A program made the position numbers and the translations under genes. Below, piece by piece: positions 8,590 to 16,254 of a DNA stretch of 64,000 bases (positions within the stretch are counted from its first letter, which is position 1; each line of letters opens with the position of its first letter). The notes beneath the pieces are model-generated. The model ran no database searches, had not been told where the DNA came from, and saw only the letters and a program-made list of their open reading frames with translations. This stretch comes from CAYIHX01 sp964363305. Lineage in GTDB: Bacteria; Bdellovibrionota; UBA1018. The DNA lies in contig CAYIHX010000018.1 in NCBI GenBank assembly GCA_964363305.1, positions 1 through 64,000 of the forward strand. The letters run 5' to 3'.

Positions 8590-9708
8590 ATGAGCACCAT
8601 GGATGGTATGAAGTGGTCCCGCAAGGGGCTCAAGGTCTGGCAGACGTGGACCTCCGATTGGCGCGGCCATAAAATCATTCTAAAAAATAGGTTCAGCCTC
8701 CTCATTTTTGGAACTGGCGAAGAAGTGTACGTCGATGACAGATTGGTCTTCCTCAACAAGGCCGTCCTCAATTTGTCGCCTTTAGATGTAATATTCCAAG
8801 TCACATTGCCAGAGCCAGGTTCCATCACCGCAAGGCTCCGGGGCGGGATGATTTGGCCGACAGGCCGCCCCGGTCTCAAACTTTTCTTCAATGAAGAACT
8901 TGTCGCGGGGGATATCAAAAAGCGTTTCAAGCGCTGGTGGGAGATCTGTCTCCTTTGCGGTCTCATGAGCCTACTTCTCGCAGCGCCGATTGCCGCGATG
9001 GAGTGGGCAAGAGTCCGACAGGTTCAGCAGAGGGCGGAGTTCGAGTGGGTGAGCAGTGATGAGGCTGTTTTGAGACCGCCCCTTTGCGACCAGGCAGGTA
9101 CCCTTCAGTTCAGGTTTAAGCGGGACTTGATCCATCGAGAACGTGTTTCAGAGTTTTCAGTTGAGGACGCTTCCGGGAAGAAACTCCAGGGCCTTGACGA
9201 AGCGACGAAGTATCTGACCTGGGCGGGGCTTATTCGGACACACACCCTCACGATCATCGATTACAACTACGACGGATGTAAAGACCTCGCCATCTACTCG
9301 CCGGGCGACGATCCTTCTCGGAATGCGTACAGCGTGCATGTGTGGCTCTTGAACCCGGAGTCTCGTCGCTTTGAGTATCACCCGGGCCTGTCAGCAATTC
9401 CTTCTGCCTACCCAAAGCGTAATCAAAAAAAGATGGTGTGGGGTTGGAACAATAGCCTTGATCGCTCAAGCCTTCGCGTCGTCTACTATTCGTGGCGTTC
9501 GGATGGGCAGCTCGAACTGAAGCGCCGATTGCATCAGGAGATCCAAGAGTCGGGAACTCGAGTCCTTCACATACGAAAGGTGTTCGATGTATCAAACGGG
9601 AAAGACGAAACACTGATTTGTGACGCGGAGTTCTCCAGAGCAAAGACACAGTTCAAGACAGGTAATCCCGAGTCTTGTCTGGCAAATGACTTTTGGCTCT
9701 CTCAATAG
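8590..9708 (+). CDS. single-pass membrane protein with XAC2610-like C-terminal domain
   Basis: The 372-residue product has a cytoplasmic-looking N-terminus (~1-115), one membrane segment at ~118-137 (ICLLCGLMSLLLAAPIAAM) and an outer domain. The outer domain carries LTIIDYNYDGCKDLAIYSPG, VHVWLLNPESRRFEYHPGLS and related strands. This is the FG-GAP-like calcium-loop pattern of the XAC2610-related family, which is usually periplasmic or secreted. The Asp/Asn-rich DYNYDGCKD turn is a probable Ca2+ loop. The start at 8590 has a weak GGGAG upstream; Met codons 4 and 6 are alternatives. Its neighbours are relics and a toxin-antitoxin locus, so no operon partner is evident. The role is unknown. Confidence 0.7.
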   Translation: MSTMDGMKWSRKGLKVWQTWTSDWRGHKIILKNRFSLLIFGTGEEVYVDDRLVFLNKAVLNLSPLDVIFQVTLPEPGSITARLRGGMIWPTGRPGLKLFFNEELVAGDIKKRFKRWWEICLLCGLMSLLLAAPIAAMEWARVRQVQQRAEFEWVSSDEAVLRPPLCDQAGTLQFRFKRDLIHRERVSEFSVEDASGKKLQGLDEATKYLTWAGLIRTHTLTIIDYNYDGCKDLAIYSPGDDPSRNAYSVHVWLLNPESRRFEYHPGLSAIPSAYPKRNQKKMVWGWNNSLDRSSLRVVYYSWRSDGQLELKRRLHQEIQESGTRVLHIRKVFDVSNGKDETLICDAEFSRAKTQFKTGNPESCLANDFWLSQ

Positions 9709-9856
9709 CTGAGTCAAAGCGAGCCTAAGTCACGGTCGGACTGCCTCGGTAGTCTTCTGGCTATCGGCCGGTCCTTAGGACGAATAGGGCCTTTGTGAAC
9801 TTCCACCAACTTTCTCTCTGCGGTCCACTTCGCCCGATATATATTGTCGAACCAAG

Positions 9857-9888
9857 TTTCAGCGCTACTTACTGAAAAGTGTTTTTTT
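9857..9888 (+). terminator. possible intrinsic terminator
   Basis: TTTCAG and CTGAAA form a six-base stem with a nine-base loop, followed by AGTG and seven T. It faces the plus strand and lies 150 bases after the XAC2610-like gene. The stem is short and AT-rich, so strength is doubtful. Confidence 0.4.
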
Positions 9889-9942
9889 ATTCGTATGCAA
9901 ACTCCTGCTTTGGAGAATCTCTATGTCTGATTTCGGAACGAC

Positions 9943-10200
9943 CTACGCGACCTGTAACGTGACCCTGAGCCCCAAATTCTGAGCGATGTCGATGAGCCGA
10001 TCCGTAGAAACGTGGGTCGTGTTGCCATTGAGGATCGCGGTAACCACCGTCCTCCCGACGCCCGCGCGTTTGGCCGCTTCGGCGTGGGTCAGGCCCTTTC
10101 GTTTAACGGTTTTTTTAATCGCAAGGACCAGATCGGTCCGCATATCGATCTTGGCTGCCTTGCCCTTGGGGAGCTTCAGAGCCCGGCCCAGCTCTTTCAT
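9943..10200 (-). CDS. XRE-family antitoxin (HigA-like)
   Basis: The 85-residue protein has a helix-turn-helix in its C-terminal two thirds (GLTHAEAAKRAGVGRTVVTAIL, then NGNTTHVSTDRLIDIAQNLGLRV), the layout of short HigA/COG5606-type antitoxins. Its ATG overlaps the stop of the toxin-like gene by four bases (ATGA), giving toxin-first order as in higBA. It likely binds the partial palindrome at 10425-10444 upstream of the pair and represses it. The gene looks intact, while its partner does not. It may now act only as a repressor, or as an anti-toxin against related toxins elsewhere. Confidence 0.8.
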   Translation of the reverse strand: MKELGRALKLPKGKAAKIDMRTDLVLAIKKTVKRKGLTHAEAAKRAGVGRTVVTAILNGNTTHVSTDRLIDIAQNLGLRVTLQVA

Positions 10201-10412
10201 CGTTTTTTTCCTGTTTCGATCTCGATCGTGGGCGTCTTTTCGGCCTTCTTCTTAAAACTGTGGAAGACCAAAATCGCGTTTTTGAGCTTTACATAGTCTA
10301 ACGAAGCCCCTTTCGCCACCAGAGCCAAAAGCTCCATGATCTGGGAACGGGTAAATACGTCCACCGATTTCAAATCCTTCTCTATTTTCCTATGGATTCG
10401 GACCGGCTTCAT
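10197..10412 (-). pseudogene. HigB/phage Gp49-type toxin, central part deleted in frame
   Basis: The 71-residue product starts like HigB/Gp49-family mRNA interferases (KPVRIHRKIEKDLKSVDVFTR, ALVAKGASLDYVKLKN). It then jumps to the family's C-terminal end (AILVFHSFKKKAEKTPTIEIE). The intervening ELR...YRVFY strands of the RelE fold, about 25-30 residues in the usual 95-115-residue proteins, are absent. The frame is still open. Loss of the core sheet and the basic catalytic residues should abolish RNase activity. This assignment rests on the two matching ends and the neighbouring antitoxin. Confidence 0.6.
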
Positions 10413-10424
10413 ATCTGCCCCAGT

Positions 10425-10444
10425 ATGTCATAAATTTGTGACAT
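10425..10444. promoter_or_regulatory. operator-like palindrome of the toxin-antitoxin pair
   Basis: ATGTCA and TGACAT flank an eight-base AT-rich centre, 12 bases upstream of the toxin start on the minus strand. This is the expected place for antitoxin autoregulation. Confidence 0.5.
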
Positions 10445-10503
10445 AGCACGACTTTTTGGAATCCTTTGAATTCCAGTGGCTGAGTGGGCCCGCCCCTGGC
10501 GTG

Positions 10504-10611
10504 CTAGGACGTCTTCCTCATCTCCTCGCGGAGCTTTTCGCTCATCAAGGTTGCGTAGTCGCTATGGGAGGTTTTCTTGGCGGCTTCTTTGAATGCGGCG
10601 AGAGTCTCCGC
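10504..10611 (-). other. start-less coding relic, alpha-helical
   Basis: On the minus strand, directly after the stop of the exported-protein gene (10612), 35 codons read AETLAAFKEAAKKTSH and MSEKLREEMRKTS before TAG. The composition is that of a real helical protein end, but no start codon or ribosome site is present. It is most likely the tail of a deleted gene. Confidence 0.25.
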
Positions 10612-11286
10612 TTACCGTGCGTCTTCGATCACATCCACATGATCAAAACTGAAATACTCCACCTCCGTAGGCAGGCTTTCACCGCGCCAGTTTTCCCGCG
10701 TCTCCGTCTCGATCGTTCGCGTAAAATAGGCGCGCACGCGCGGTCCCTCGCCTGGAGTCAGCCCGAAACGTAACTCGCGATAGAATCGTCCGGCACCATC
10801 GCGCAAGAAATAATTGTGATTGATGTCTGCCACTTCTCGCTCGTGGGTGAGTTCCGCGCCTTCCAATTTATGCTGATCAACGGACCCGCTTCCTAGGTAC
10901 CACCGGTACTCAACCAGGGTACTTTGACAGGAGGCGGTACGTGCGCCACCAGTCTGCTGAATCAATCCATAGAAACGAACCGTTTGAGCCGCATTCGAGC
11001 GATCGTCGTGCACTGAAAGGCGGTAGGCATCCAACATCCCGCAGCCGATCCGCATGGTAATCGAAATCACCGCCGCGCCTTGTTCCCGATATTCCACCGG
11101 CCCCAATGAAACGGATCGAATCCAAAGTGGATGATCACCGGTGGGTTGAATATAAAGGCATTCAAACGGAATCCGTTCGTTCGTCATCATCACTTGCGCA
11201 CAGTCCACCTCTTGAGCAAAGACGGTCGACTCGGCTGCAAACAAAAAATTTGCCGCTGCTACGGCGATGCACATTCCCGTTTTCAC
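10612..11286 (-). CDS. exported protein, unknown function (last gene of a four-gene run)
   Basis: GTG start at 11286 overlaps the previous stop (GTGA). The 224 residues begin with a signal peptide (MCIAVAAANFLFAAESTVFA) and continue as a Cys-containing beta-rich protein (WIRSVSLGPVEYREQ, ISITMRIGCGMLDAYRLSV, VRFYGLIQQTG, LRFGLTPGEGPRV). The end VEYFSFDHVDVIEDAR is acidic. No family was recognised. It is the last of four exported-protein genes joined by four-base overlaps behind a TIGR02147 gene, so a shared periplasmic or surface role is inferred. Confidence 0.75.
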   Translation of the reverse strand: MKTGMCIAVAAANFLFAAESTVFAQEVDCAQVMMTNERIPFECLYIQPTGDHPLWIRSVSLGPVEYREQGAAVISITMRIGCGMLDAYRLSVHDDRSNAAQTVRFYGLIQQTGGARTASCQSTLVEYRWYLGSGSVDQHKLEGAELTHEREVADINHNYFLRDGAGRFYRELRFGLTPGEGPRVRAYFTRTIETETRENWRGESLPTEVEYFSFDHVDVIEDAR

Positions 11287-11624
11287 GTGTCACCTCCGAT
11301 GAAGAAGCAAATCAGGCGGGGGTCCGAACTCGGGGTATTCAACACGCAGCTCATCGGTCGATAGCCGGCGTGGATAAATTTAGAGATCGCGGCTGAAGAG
11401 CGCTCATCCGCACCGATCCGCTCGCCTGCGGGCCTAATTTGCAAATTAATTTCCACAGTCAAATCTTGTGAAGTTTGACCGTCGCAGGAGTAATTGACCT
11501 GATTCAGGTGACGCCCCATCATCCACAGGGTGCAGGCCGTATGCCCTCTTTCCACCGCAGCGAAAGCCGTGCCGTTCAACATTGCCAGTCCCAAAACCAT
11601 TCCCACTGCCATGTTCTTCTTCAT
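11283..11624 (-). CDS. small exported Cys-rich protein
   Basis: 113 residues with a clear signal peptide (KKNMAVGMVLGLAMLNGTAFA) and five cysteines in the mature part (TACTLWMMG, VNYSCDGQ, PMSCVLNTP, RLICFFIGGDT), likely forming disulphides. ATG overlaps the upstream stop by four bases and its own stop overlaps the downstream GTG by four. The product resembles no family I know. The tight coupling suggests that it is made in fixed ratio with its neighbours. Confidence 0.75.
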   Translation of the reverse strand: MKKNMAVGMVLGLAMLNGTAFAAVERGHTACTLWMMGRHLNQVNYSCDGQTSQDLTVEINLQIRPAGERIGADERSSAAISKFIHAGYRPMSCVLNTPSSDPRLICFFIGGDT

Positions 11625-12382
11625 TGCGAGTCTCCTTCATTTTCTTTCATATTCGGGCCACAGGCCACCACCAACTGATCCAACAAACGTGCTTGATCGA
11701 TCGCGATCGATCGTTCGCGCATTTCTTCCGGAAACTGAGTTTGTATTTCGAGTACGACCATCGGCGCCGTCGTCACGGTAGTCATGGTAACCGCGCGCGC
11801 CCGCGCCTCTGGTTCGACCGTCGTGAGCTCTTGGTGCCGGGAGGCTGGCAAGCTATCCAGAGTCACGAGCCACCGGTGAGGAGCAAAACTCCCCAGTTCG
11901 ATCCGGGCCAAACGCCGCTCGCCTTGATAGGAAAATTCGACACGTCCCTCATCGACCGCCAAGGACCAACCCGATTCGAATTGATGACGCATACGTATGT
12001 AGCCCCGGCCCGTCGCGCCCTGCACGAAGAAGACGGCAGGTGCCTCATTCAGCAGGGAGTACCGAAGCAGGACTGCCCGTTCACCTGGACCCACGTGCAC
12101 CGCCTGAACATAGGTCTCTCCCAGGTCTGGACCGTCTCCTAAAAGGTCCATCCGCGTGATCCGAAACCCCTCGACCGTTTCTCCGTCGGAGATTCGACGC
12201 CGCACTTCTGAGGTCAGACGAAAACGCTGAGGGTCTGTCGATTCAATACGGATCTCTTCCACCGGAAGCGGACGCCGCACATCCAGCTGGCACCGGAGGC
12301 CGGGGCGAAGCGTCGGGGGTTCATCTGCTCGTGTGGTTTGTCCCAAAAGAGCTAAAATTAAAATCAATCTGATCATCTTCAT
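11621..12382 (-). CDS. exported protein, unknown function
   Basis: The frame is open 51 codons further upstream, but the start is placed at 12382. There the ATG overlaps the previous stop (ATGA) and begins a signal peptide (MKMIRLILILALLGQTTRA). The 253-residue product is rich in Arg, Glu and beta-strand pattern (FRLTSEVRRRISDGETVEG, VGPGERAVLLRYSLL, GYIRMRHQFESGWSLAV) with a single Cys pair candidate. Near the C-terminus is a Thr/Val stretch (AVTMTTVTTAPMVVLEIQ). No family was recognised. Confidence 0.75.
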   Translation of the reverse strand: MKMIRLILILALLGQTTRADEPPTLRPGLRCQLDVRRPLPVEEIRIESTDPQRFRLTSEVRRRISDGETVEGFRITRMDLLGDGPDLGETYVQAVHVGPGERAVLLRYSLLNEAPAVFFVQGATGRGYIRMRHQFESGWSLAVDEGRVEFSYQGERRLARIELGSFAPHRWLVTLDSLPASRHQELTTVEPEARARAVTMTTVTTAPMVVLEIQTQFPEEMRERSIAIDQARLLDQLVVACGPNMKENEGDSQ

Positions 12383-13116
12383 TGAACACCTCCCGCGCCC
12401 TGGCGGTCGTAACAGTCGAAAACTGACGCCGGAGTCCCGATCCAGGATCCCGAGCTTCCCACCGAAACATCCGAATAGAGACCCATGTCGAAGCCGGGTT
12501 CGCCGGGATGGAGGATGTGCCGATGGACCCGGCACACGGTCTCAGCAGCTTGGTAAGCGGCGCTTGCGGAGCGACCCCGAACCTCATCGATCAAATCGAT
12601 CACCGTGATTTGGCCACCAAAGTTATGGACGCCACATTTCACATTGCACGCCCAGCGTTGATCGCGGGCCTCCCCGCGTAGTCGCAGTACTTCGCGATAA
12701 AATTGGCTCGAAACGGCATAATGATCTTGCTCCATCGCCAATAGACCGAGCAGCTCATGGAAAGTGATGACGAGTTGAGCATCTGCCGAAATTCCCATCC
12801 AACAGGGAATACTGAGCCGGATTCGCCGAACCGGTTGCGATTCGTTTGAGAAGCAGACGGTGCGGCCGCTCACCTGAAATGAAGACTCGTCGGTGGGGTC
12901 GAGTATGAGGTCCGGGGTCATCAGCCCCTCAATCTGCTCGGCAGTTAATCCACCGAGTAGAGTAGGATCCATCCGCCGTATCCAGTCCGCGACCTCCTGC
13001 GCTTTGGCCACAAATGAGAGCGCCACCGGGTGACCACCGTGTGCGCCCGACCCCTCTTCAGCGTGAACCGACGCCGTACCTAACGCGGCGAGAATCATCA
13101 AAATTTGGACCTTCAT
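12379..13116 (-). CDS. exported protein with HE motif, TIGR02147-linked
   Basis: 245 residues, signal peptide MKVQILMILAALGTASVHA. The mature part has paired Cys (WACNVKCGVHNFGG) and a His-Glu motif in a helix (LVITFHELLGLLAMEQDHY). A matching 'VHEA' helix occurs in the exported protein at 17046-18251, and both genes overlap a TIGR02147 gene by four bases. HE alone is not HExxH, so a protease is not claimed. The start overlaps the stop of the broken regulator (ATGA). The gene is the first of four overlapping exported-protein genes. Confidence 0.75.
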   Translation of the reverse strand: MKVQILMILAALGTASVHAEEGSGAHGGHPVALSFVAKAQEVADWIRRMDPTLLGGLTAEQIEGLMTPDLILDPTDESSFQVSGRTVCFSNESQPVRRIRLSIPCWMGISADAQLVITFHELLGLLAMEQDHYAVSSQFYREVLRLRGEARDQRWACNVKCGVHNFGGQITVIDLIDEVRGRSASAAYQAAETVCRVHRHILHPGEPGFDMGLYSDVSVGSSGSWIGTPASVFDCYDRQGAGGVQ

Positions 13117-13830
13117 GAGTTTCTCCTGGGTTCCTTGCTCATTGGGAAAAGGTTGACGGCCATTTCGTAGACCTGCTTTCTTTTCCCAGATTCCAAGAAG
13201 TCACAAAGCTCTTGGGTAAACTTTTCCATCCGGCGTTTGGCTTCGGGCAGCAACGCGGGGTCGATCGCCATTGTCATTGATGTGTGATTGCGCTTGGCGA
13301 TCGGAGTATTTTCCAGACTCGCGATGCTTTTTTCCAAAATCTGTTTTTGATGGCGGCGGTGTGCGCCAGTCGTCAGCTCTCGGTCGCCAGTTCGCATCTG
13401 TTTGAAAGCTGTCCAAATAGGTCAGCTCCAGGAGGGCGTAATGGTACCAATCGGCGATCACCTGAAAATGATCGAGCGAAACCTTTTCAATACGTCGGCG
13501 TTCACGCGCGGTTTGCCCCAGGAGGGCCTCTCCCTCCGCCACCACAGAGATACTTTTCCGTCTGCGTTGAAGTCCTCGTCCTTTTTGGATCTGATCCAGC
13601 GACGTGAGAAACTCTCGCGCTTCTTCCGGCTCTAAACTCAAGCCCGCCAGTAGGCGCTTCACCGTACGACTCGAGGGGATCCGCTTGCCGGAAAGGAGTT
13701 GTGCGACAGCGCCGCTGCTCAAATCTAAACTTCGAGCGAAAGAACGTAATGAATACGAAGAGTTATTTCCTTGTCGAGTGGCAAGTTCTTCGCGTAGGCG
13801 GCGTTGATAGTAAGGCACTTGCCGGTTCAT
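13113..13830 (-). pseudogene. TIGR02147-family regulator, frameshifted with internal deletion
   Basis: The start at 13830 (MNRQVPYYQRRLREEL) precedes a helix-turn-helix (YSLRSFARSLDLSSGAVAQLL, SGKRIPSSRTVKRLLAGL) and the family's DHFQVIADWYHYALLELTYL core. Near 13390 this frame goes wrong. The true C-terminus continues in another frame (SIASLENTPIAKRNHTSMTM, AIDPALLPEAKRRMEKFTQE). Compared with the intact paralogue at 16255, about 35-40 residues of the winged-helix middle (WISQRLGVPELSVIDAL there) are missing. The last codons still overlap the next gene by four bases, so the shift could be a sequencing error only if the missing residues are also natural. That is unlikely. Confidence 0.75.
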
Positions 13831-13869
13831 GGCGGGCGTCCTAACAGAGAGCATTGCAGCGAGCCACAC

Positions 13870-14001
13870 TATTAGAAACGAACTGCTTCAAATAGCTAAT
13901 TGAAGCGGGTCTGGATTTCAGTTGTTCATAAGTGGGAGCGAAAATGGGCCATGCTCTTCAAGTCACCCTTACATACTTGTGCAATCAACCCAAGTACAGT
14001 A
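13870..14001. other. divergent intergenic region
   Basis: Region between the minus-strand TIGR02147 operon and hipBA. It must hold the promoters of both. No confident -35/-10 pair was assigned. Confidence 0.3.
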
Positions 14002-14015
14002 TGCTCTCAAGAGCA
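14002..14015. promoter_or_regulatory. hipB operator 1
   Basis: TGCTCT-CA-AGAGCA palindrome. With the copy at 14033 it gives the consensus TGCTCT-N2-AG(A/G)GCA. The centres are 31 bases apart, about three helical turns, so two HipB dimers could bind on one DNA face. Confidence 0.6.
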
Positions 14016-14032
14016 GATTAAGTGGTTTAATT

Positions 14033-14046
14033 TGCTCTTGAGGGCA
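14033..14046. promoter_or_regulatory. hipB operator 2
   Basis: TGCTCT-TG-AGGGCA, inside a wider inverted repeat AATTTGC/GCAAATT (14029-14050) that touches the hipB start codon at 14051. Binding here would block the start region directly. Confidence 0.6.
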
Positions 14047-14050
14047 AATT

Positions 14051-14392
14051 GTGGTCGCTCGTAACACGCTTCTGGCTGCTCCCCCTTATCCTGTCGAAAA
14101 GGCGCTCAAACGACTGGGCGAGAATTTGCGGACTGCGCGCTTACGGAGACGGCTGACCATCGAAGAAGTTGCACAGAAAGTCGGAGCGGGCGTCCGAGCG
14201 ATCTCAGAAGCCGAAAAGGGTAAGCCCTCAGCCAGCGTTGCAGTCTACGTCGCACTTCTTTGGGCGTTCGATCTCCTGAGTGACTTTGAAATGCTTGCAG
14301 ACCCCAGCCGCGATGCTGACGGCCAGGCACTGGCGCTTTCGCGAGAAGGCGCGCGCGCGCGCCGACGCAAGGGACTCAACAATGACTTCTAA
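14051..14392 (+). CDS. hipB: HipB-like XRE repressor/antitoxin
   Basis: GTG start right behind operator 2; no ribosome site is evident, so a very short or absent leader is possible. The 113-residue protein has a five-helix Cro/XRE domain (LGENLRTARLRRRLTIEEVA, KVGAGVRAISEAEKGKPSAS) and an Arg-rich tail (REGARARRRKG). It is followed by hipA with an 11-base overlap, the normal hipBA order. It should neutralise HipA and repress the operon through the paired operators. Confidence 0.85.
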   Translation: MVARNTLLAAPPYPVEKALKRLGENLRTARLRRRLTIEEVAQKVGAGVRAISEAEKGKPSASVAVYVALLWAFDLLSDFEMLADPSRDADGQALALSREGARARRRKGLNNDF

Positions 14393-15671
14393 TGGTGAGC
14401 CCTCTGAGTGCTTTGTCTACATCACTCTACCGGGTCAAACTACCGCAGTGACTGCCGGACGGTTCGAGCTCACGACCCATAAAAATGGCACCCCACTGGG
14501 CCGCTTCGTCTACGGTAAACAATACCTGGCACTGCCTGATCCGGTCGCGCTTGATCCTGTCGAACTTAAACTCGGGGACCGTACTTACGAGACCACCGGG
14601 CTCAAGGGGATTTTTGGAGCGCTTCGAGACGCTGGCCCGGATTACTGGGGCCGACGGGTCATTGAGCGGCATACCGGTAAACCCCTGCTCAGCGAACTGG
14701 GTTATCTGCTCCATTCGCCCGACGATCGCGCCGGCGCGCTGGGCTTTGGCCTGAATCGTACGCCTCCCGCGCCACGTCGAAAATTCAACCAGACCTTGGA
14801 TCTTGCGAAGTTACAGCAAATCGCGGGCGCGATTGTCGCCGAAGAAGACTTGCCTGCTGACGCAACGGTTGAGCAAGTCGGGGAATTGATGCTGGTGGGT
14901 ACCTCCATGGGTGGGGCGAGACCAAAATGTGTTGTTGAGGAGGGCGACGGTCTATGGATCGCCAAGTTCAATCGCCCAGACGACCAATGGAATAACGCAC
15001 GTGTGGAACATGCCATGCTCGTCCTCGCCCGGTCTTGCGGGATCACTACGGCGGAAAGCCGGGTGATCTCAGTCGCGGAGCGCGACGTATTGCTCGTCAA
15101 GCGTTTTGATCGAGAAAAAACGAAAGGCGGCTACCATCGTGCTCGGATGGTCAGTGGCCTCACGTTACTGCGCGCGGAGGATACCCATCATGCGAGGGAC
15201 AAATGGTCTTACGTGCTTCTTGTGGAAGAGCTGCGGCGTGCAAGCGCACATCCCGAACACGACGCAGCCGAACTTTTTAGGCGTATGTGCTTCAACGCAC
15301 TGATCTCAAACATCGACGATCACCCCCGCAATCACGCAATCATCGCGAAGGATCGCGATTGGAAACTCTCTCCTGCCTACGATCTGACACCCGCAACGCC
15401 AGTCAGCATAGAGCGGCGCGACCTCGCCCTGAGTATCGGCGACGCCGGTCGCTACGCAAACGCCGAAAATATTCTATCGCAAAGCTTGCGATTCCTCCTC
15501 AAACGGGAGGCGGCCGAAGCATTGGTTAACGAGATGGAAAAGTGTGTGAAGGCAAAGTGGTATGAAGTGGCCCGTAGTGTGGGTGTTTCTGAGCGTCACT
15601 GCGAGCTCATTTCAGGTGCGTTCGCGTATCCAGGATTTCGTCTGCCCACGCCTACCTCGTTCCTGATTTAA
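14382..15671 (+). CDS. hipA: HipA-family serine/threonine kinase toxin
   Basis: The start at 14382 overlaps hipB by 11 bases; an in-frame extension upstream lies inside hipB. The product is 429 residues, normal for HipA. The N-terminal subdomain (~10-130) is present (PLGRFVYGKQYLAL, GIFGALRDAGPDYWGRRVIE). The flexible Gly-rich loop is GGARPK (177-182), with K195 in LWIAKF as the likely ATP lysine. The catalytic loop is NIDDHPRNH (310-318), with D313/D312 and N317, and the metal Asp is D334 in SPAYDLTPA. All key residues are present, so the kinase should be active. HipA kinases stall growth by phosphorylating an aminoacyl-tRNA synthetase (GltX in E. coli); the target here is unknown. Confidence 0.92.
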   Translation: MTSNGEPSECFVYITLPGQTTAVTAGRFELTTHKNGTPLGRFVYGKQYLALPDPVALDPVELKLGDRTYETTGLKGIFGALRDAGPDYWGRRVIERHTGKPLLSELGYLLHSPDDRAGALGFGLNRTPPAPRRKFNQTLDLAKLQQIAGAIVAEEDLPADATVEQVGELMLVGTSMGGARPKCVVEEGDGLWIAKFNRPDDQWNNARVEHAMLVLARSCGITTAESRVISVAERDVLLVKRFDREKTKGGYHRARMVSGLTLLRAEDTHHARDKWSYVLLVEELRRASAHPEHDAAELFRRMCFNALISNIDDHPRNHAIIAKDRDWKLSPAYDLTPATPVSIERRDLALSIGDAGRYANAENILSQSLRFLLKREAAEALVNEMEKCVKAKWYEVARSVGVSERHCELISGAFAYPGFRLPTPTSFLI

Positions 15672-16037
15672 TAGACTAACGACACGGGTGCGACGAGGAC
15701 GCGATCGTCCCATGCCCGTGGTTCCTCGTGGGCATCGACGGTTACCAGCACTTTGGAGTTGTTGTAGCTTCGCAAGAAGCTTGAAATGGACCCTTGGACG
15801 GCTCGGGTCAATTGTTCCGATGACTGGAGAGGAAGGATTCCCAGCACTCCCTTCTCGGTTCGAATCGCCAGGGGGATGCTCGAGCCCGCTCGAGTTTCGG
15901 TAGGCGAGGCCGACGCGCTTCGCTTCATCTGAAAGTTCTTCACGAGCAAGGAAGTTTTGCTCGTACTGATCCTCGAACCACGTAATGAAGCCCTTTCGTC
16001 CTCCTTCTTCGATCAGTGCGCGGCATCTCATGCACAT
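15668..16037 (-). pseudogene. frameshifted small gene convergent with hipA
   Basis: From ATG 16037 one frame reads MCMRCRALIEEGGRKGFITW, FEDQYEQNFLAREELSDEAK and RVGLAYR. Near 15905 sense continues one frame over as ETRAGSSIPLAIRTEKGVLG, TRAVQGSISSFLRSYNNSKV and ending DDRVLVAPVSLVY. Together they would give a ~122-residue protein. A single-base error or mutation is enough to explain the break, so the gene may be intact in the cell. No family was recognised. Its stop overlaps hipA's by four bases in convergent orientation, and a strong hairpin lies directly upstream. Confidence 0.5.
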
Positions 16038-16041
16038 AACG

Positions 16042-16090
16042 GCATGGTATGCAGATATGAGCAATAGAGGCTTGTTTCTGCATACCATGC
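16042..16090. promoter_or_regulatory. 14-bp perfect inverted repeat
   Basis: GCATGGTATGCAGA (16042-16055) and its exact reverse complement (16077-16090) flank 21 bases. It sits four bases upstream of the ATG of the frameshifted gene, where it could be an operator or an RNA hairpin covering the start region. Confidence 0.7.
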
Positions 16091-16254
16091 GGATCGGATG
16101 ATAAACTAATAAGCTCCAGTGAACGAACTGGAAGTTCCGCAGAAGGCTCGAGTCTACAGCTAAAAAGGGCTTATTTTGTGCTGCCCAGCACGGACAGCAC
16201 TTTGCTGCACACCCGCTTGATTTGCTCCAGTGACTCATATAGGTACGCCGCATC

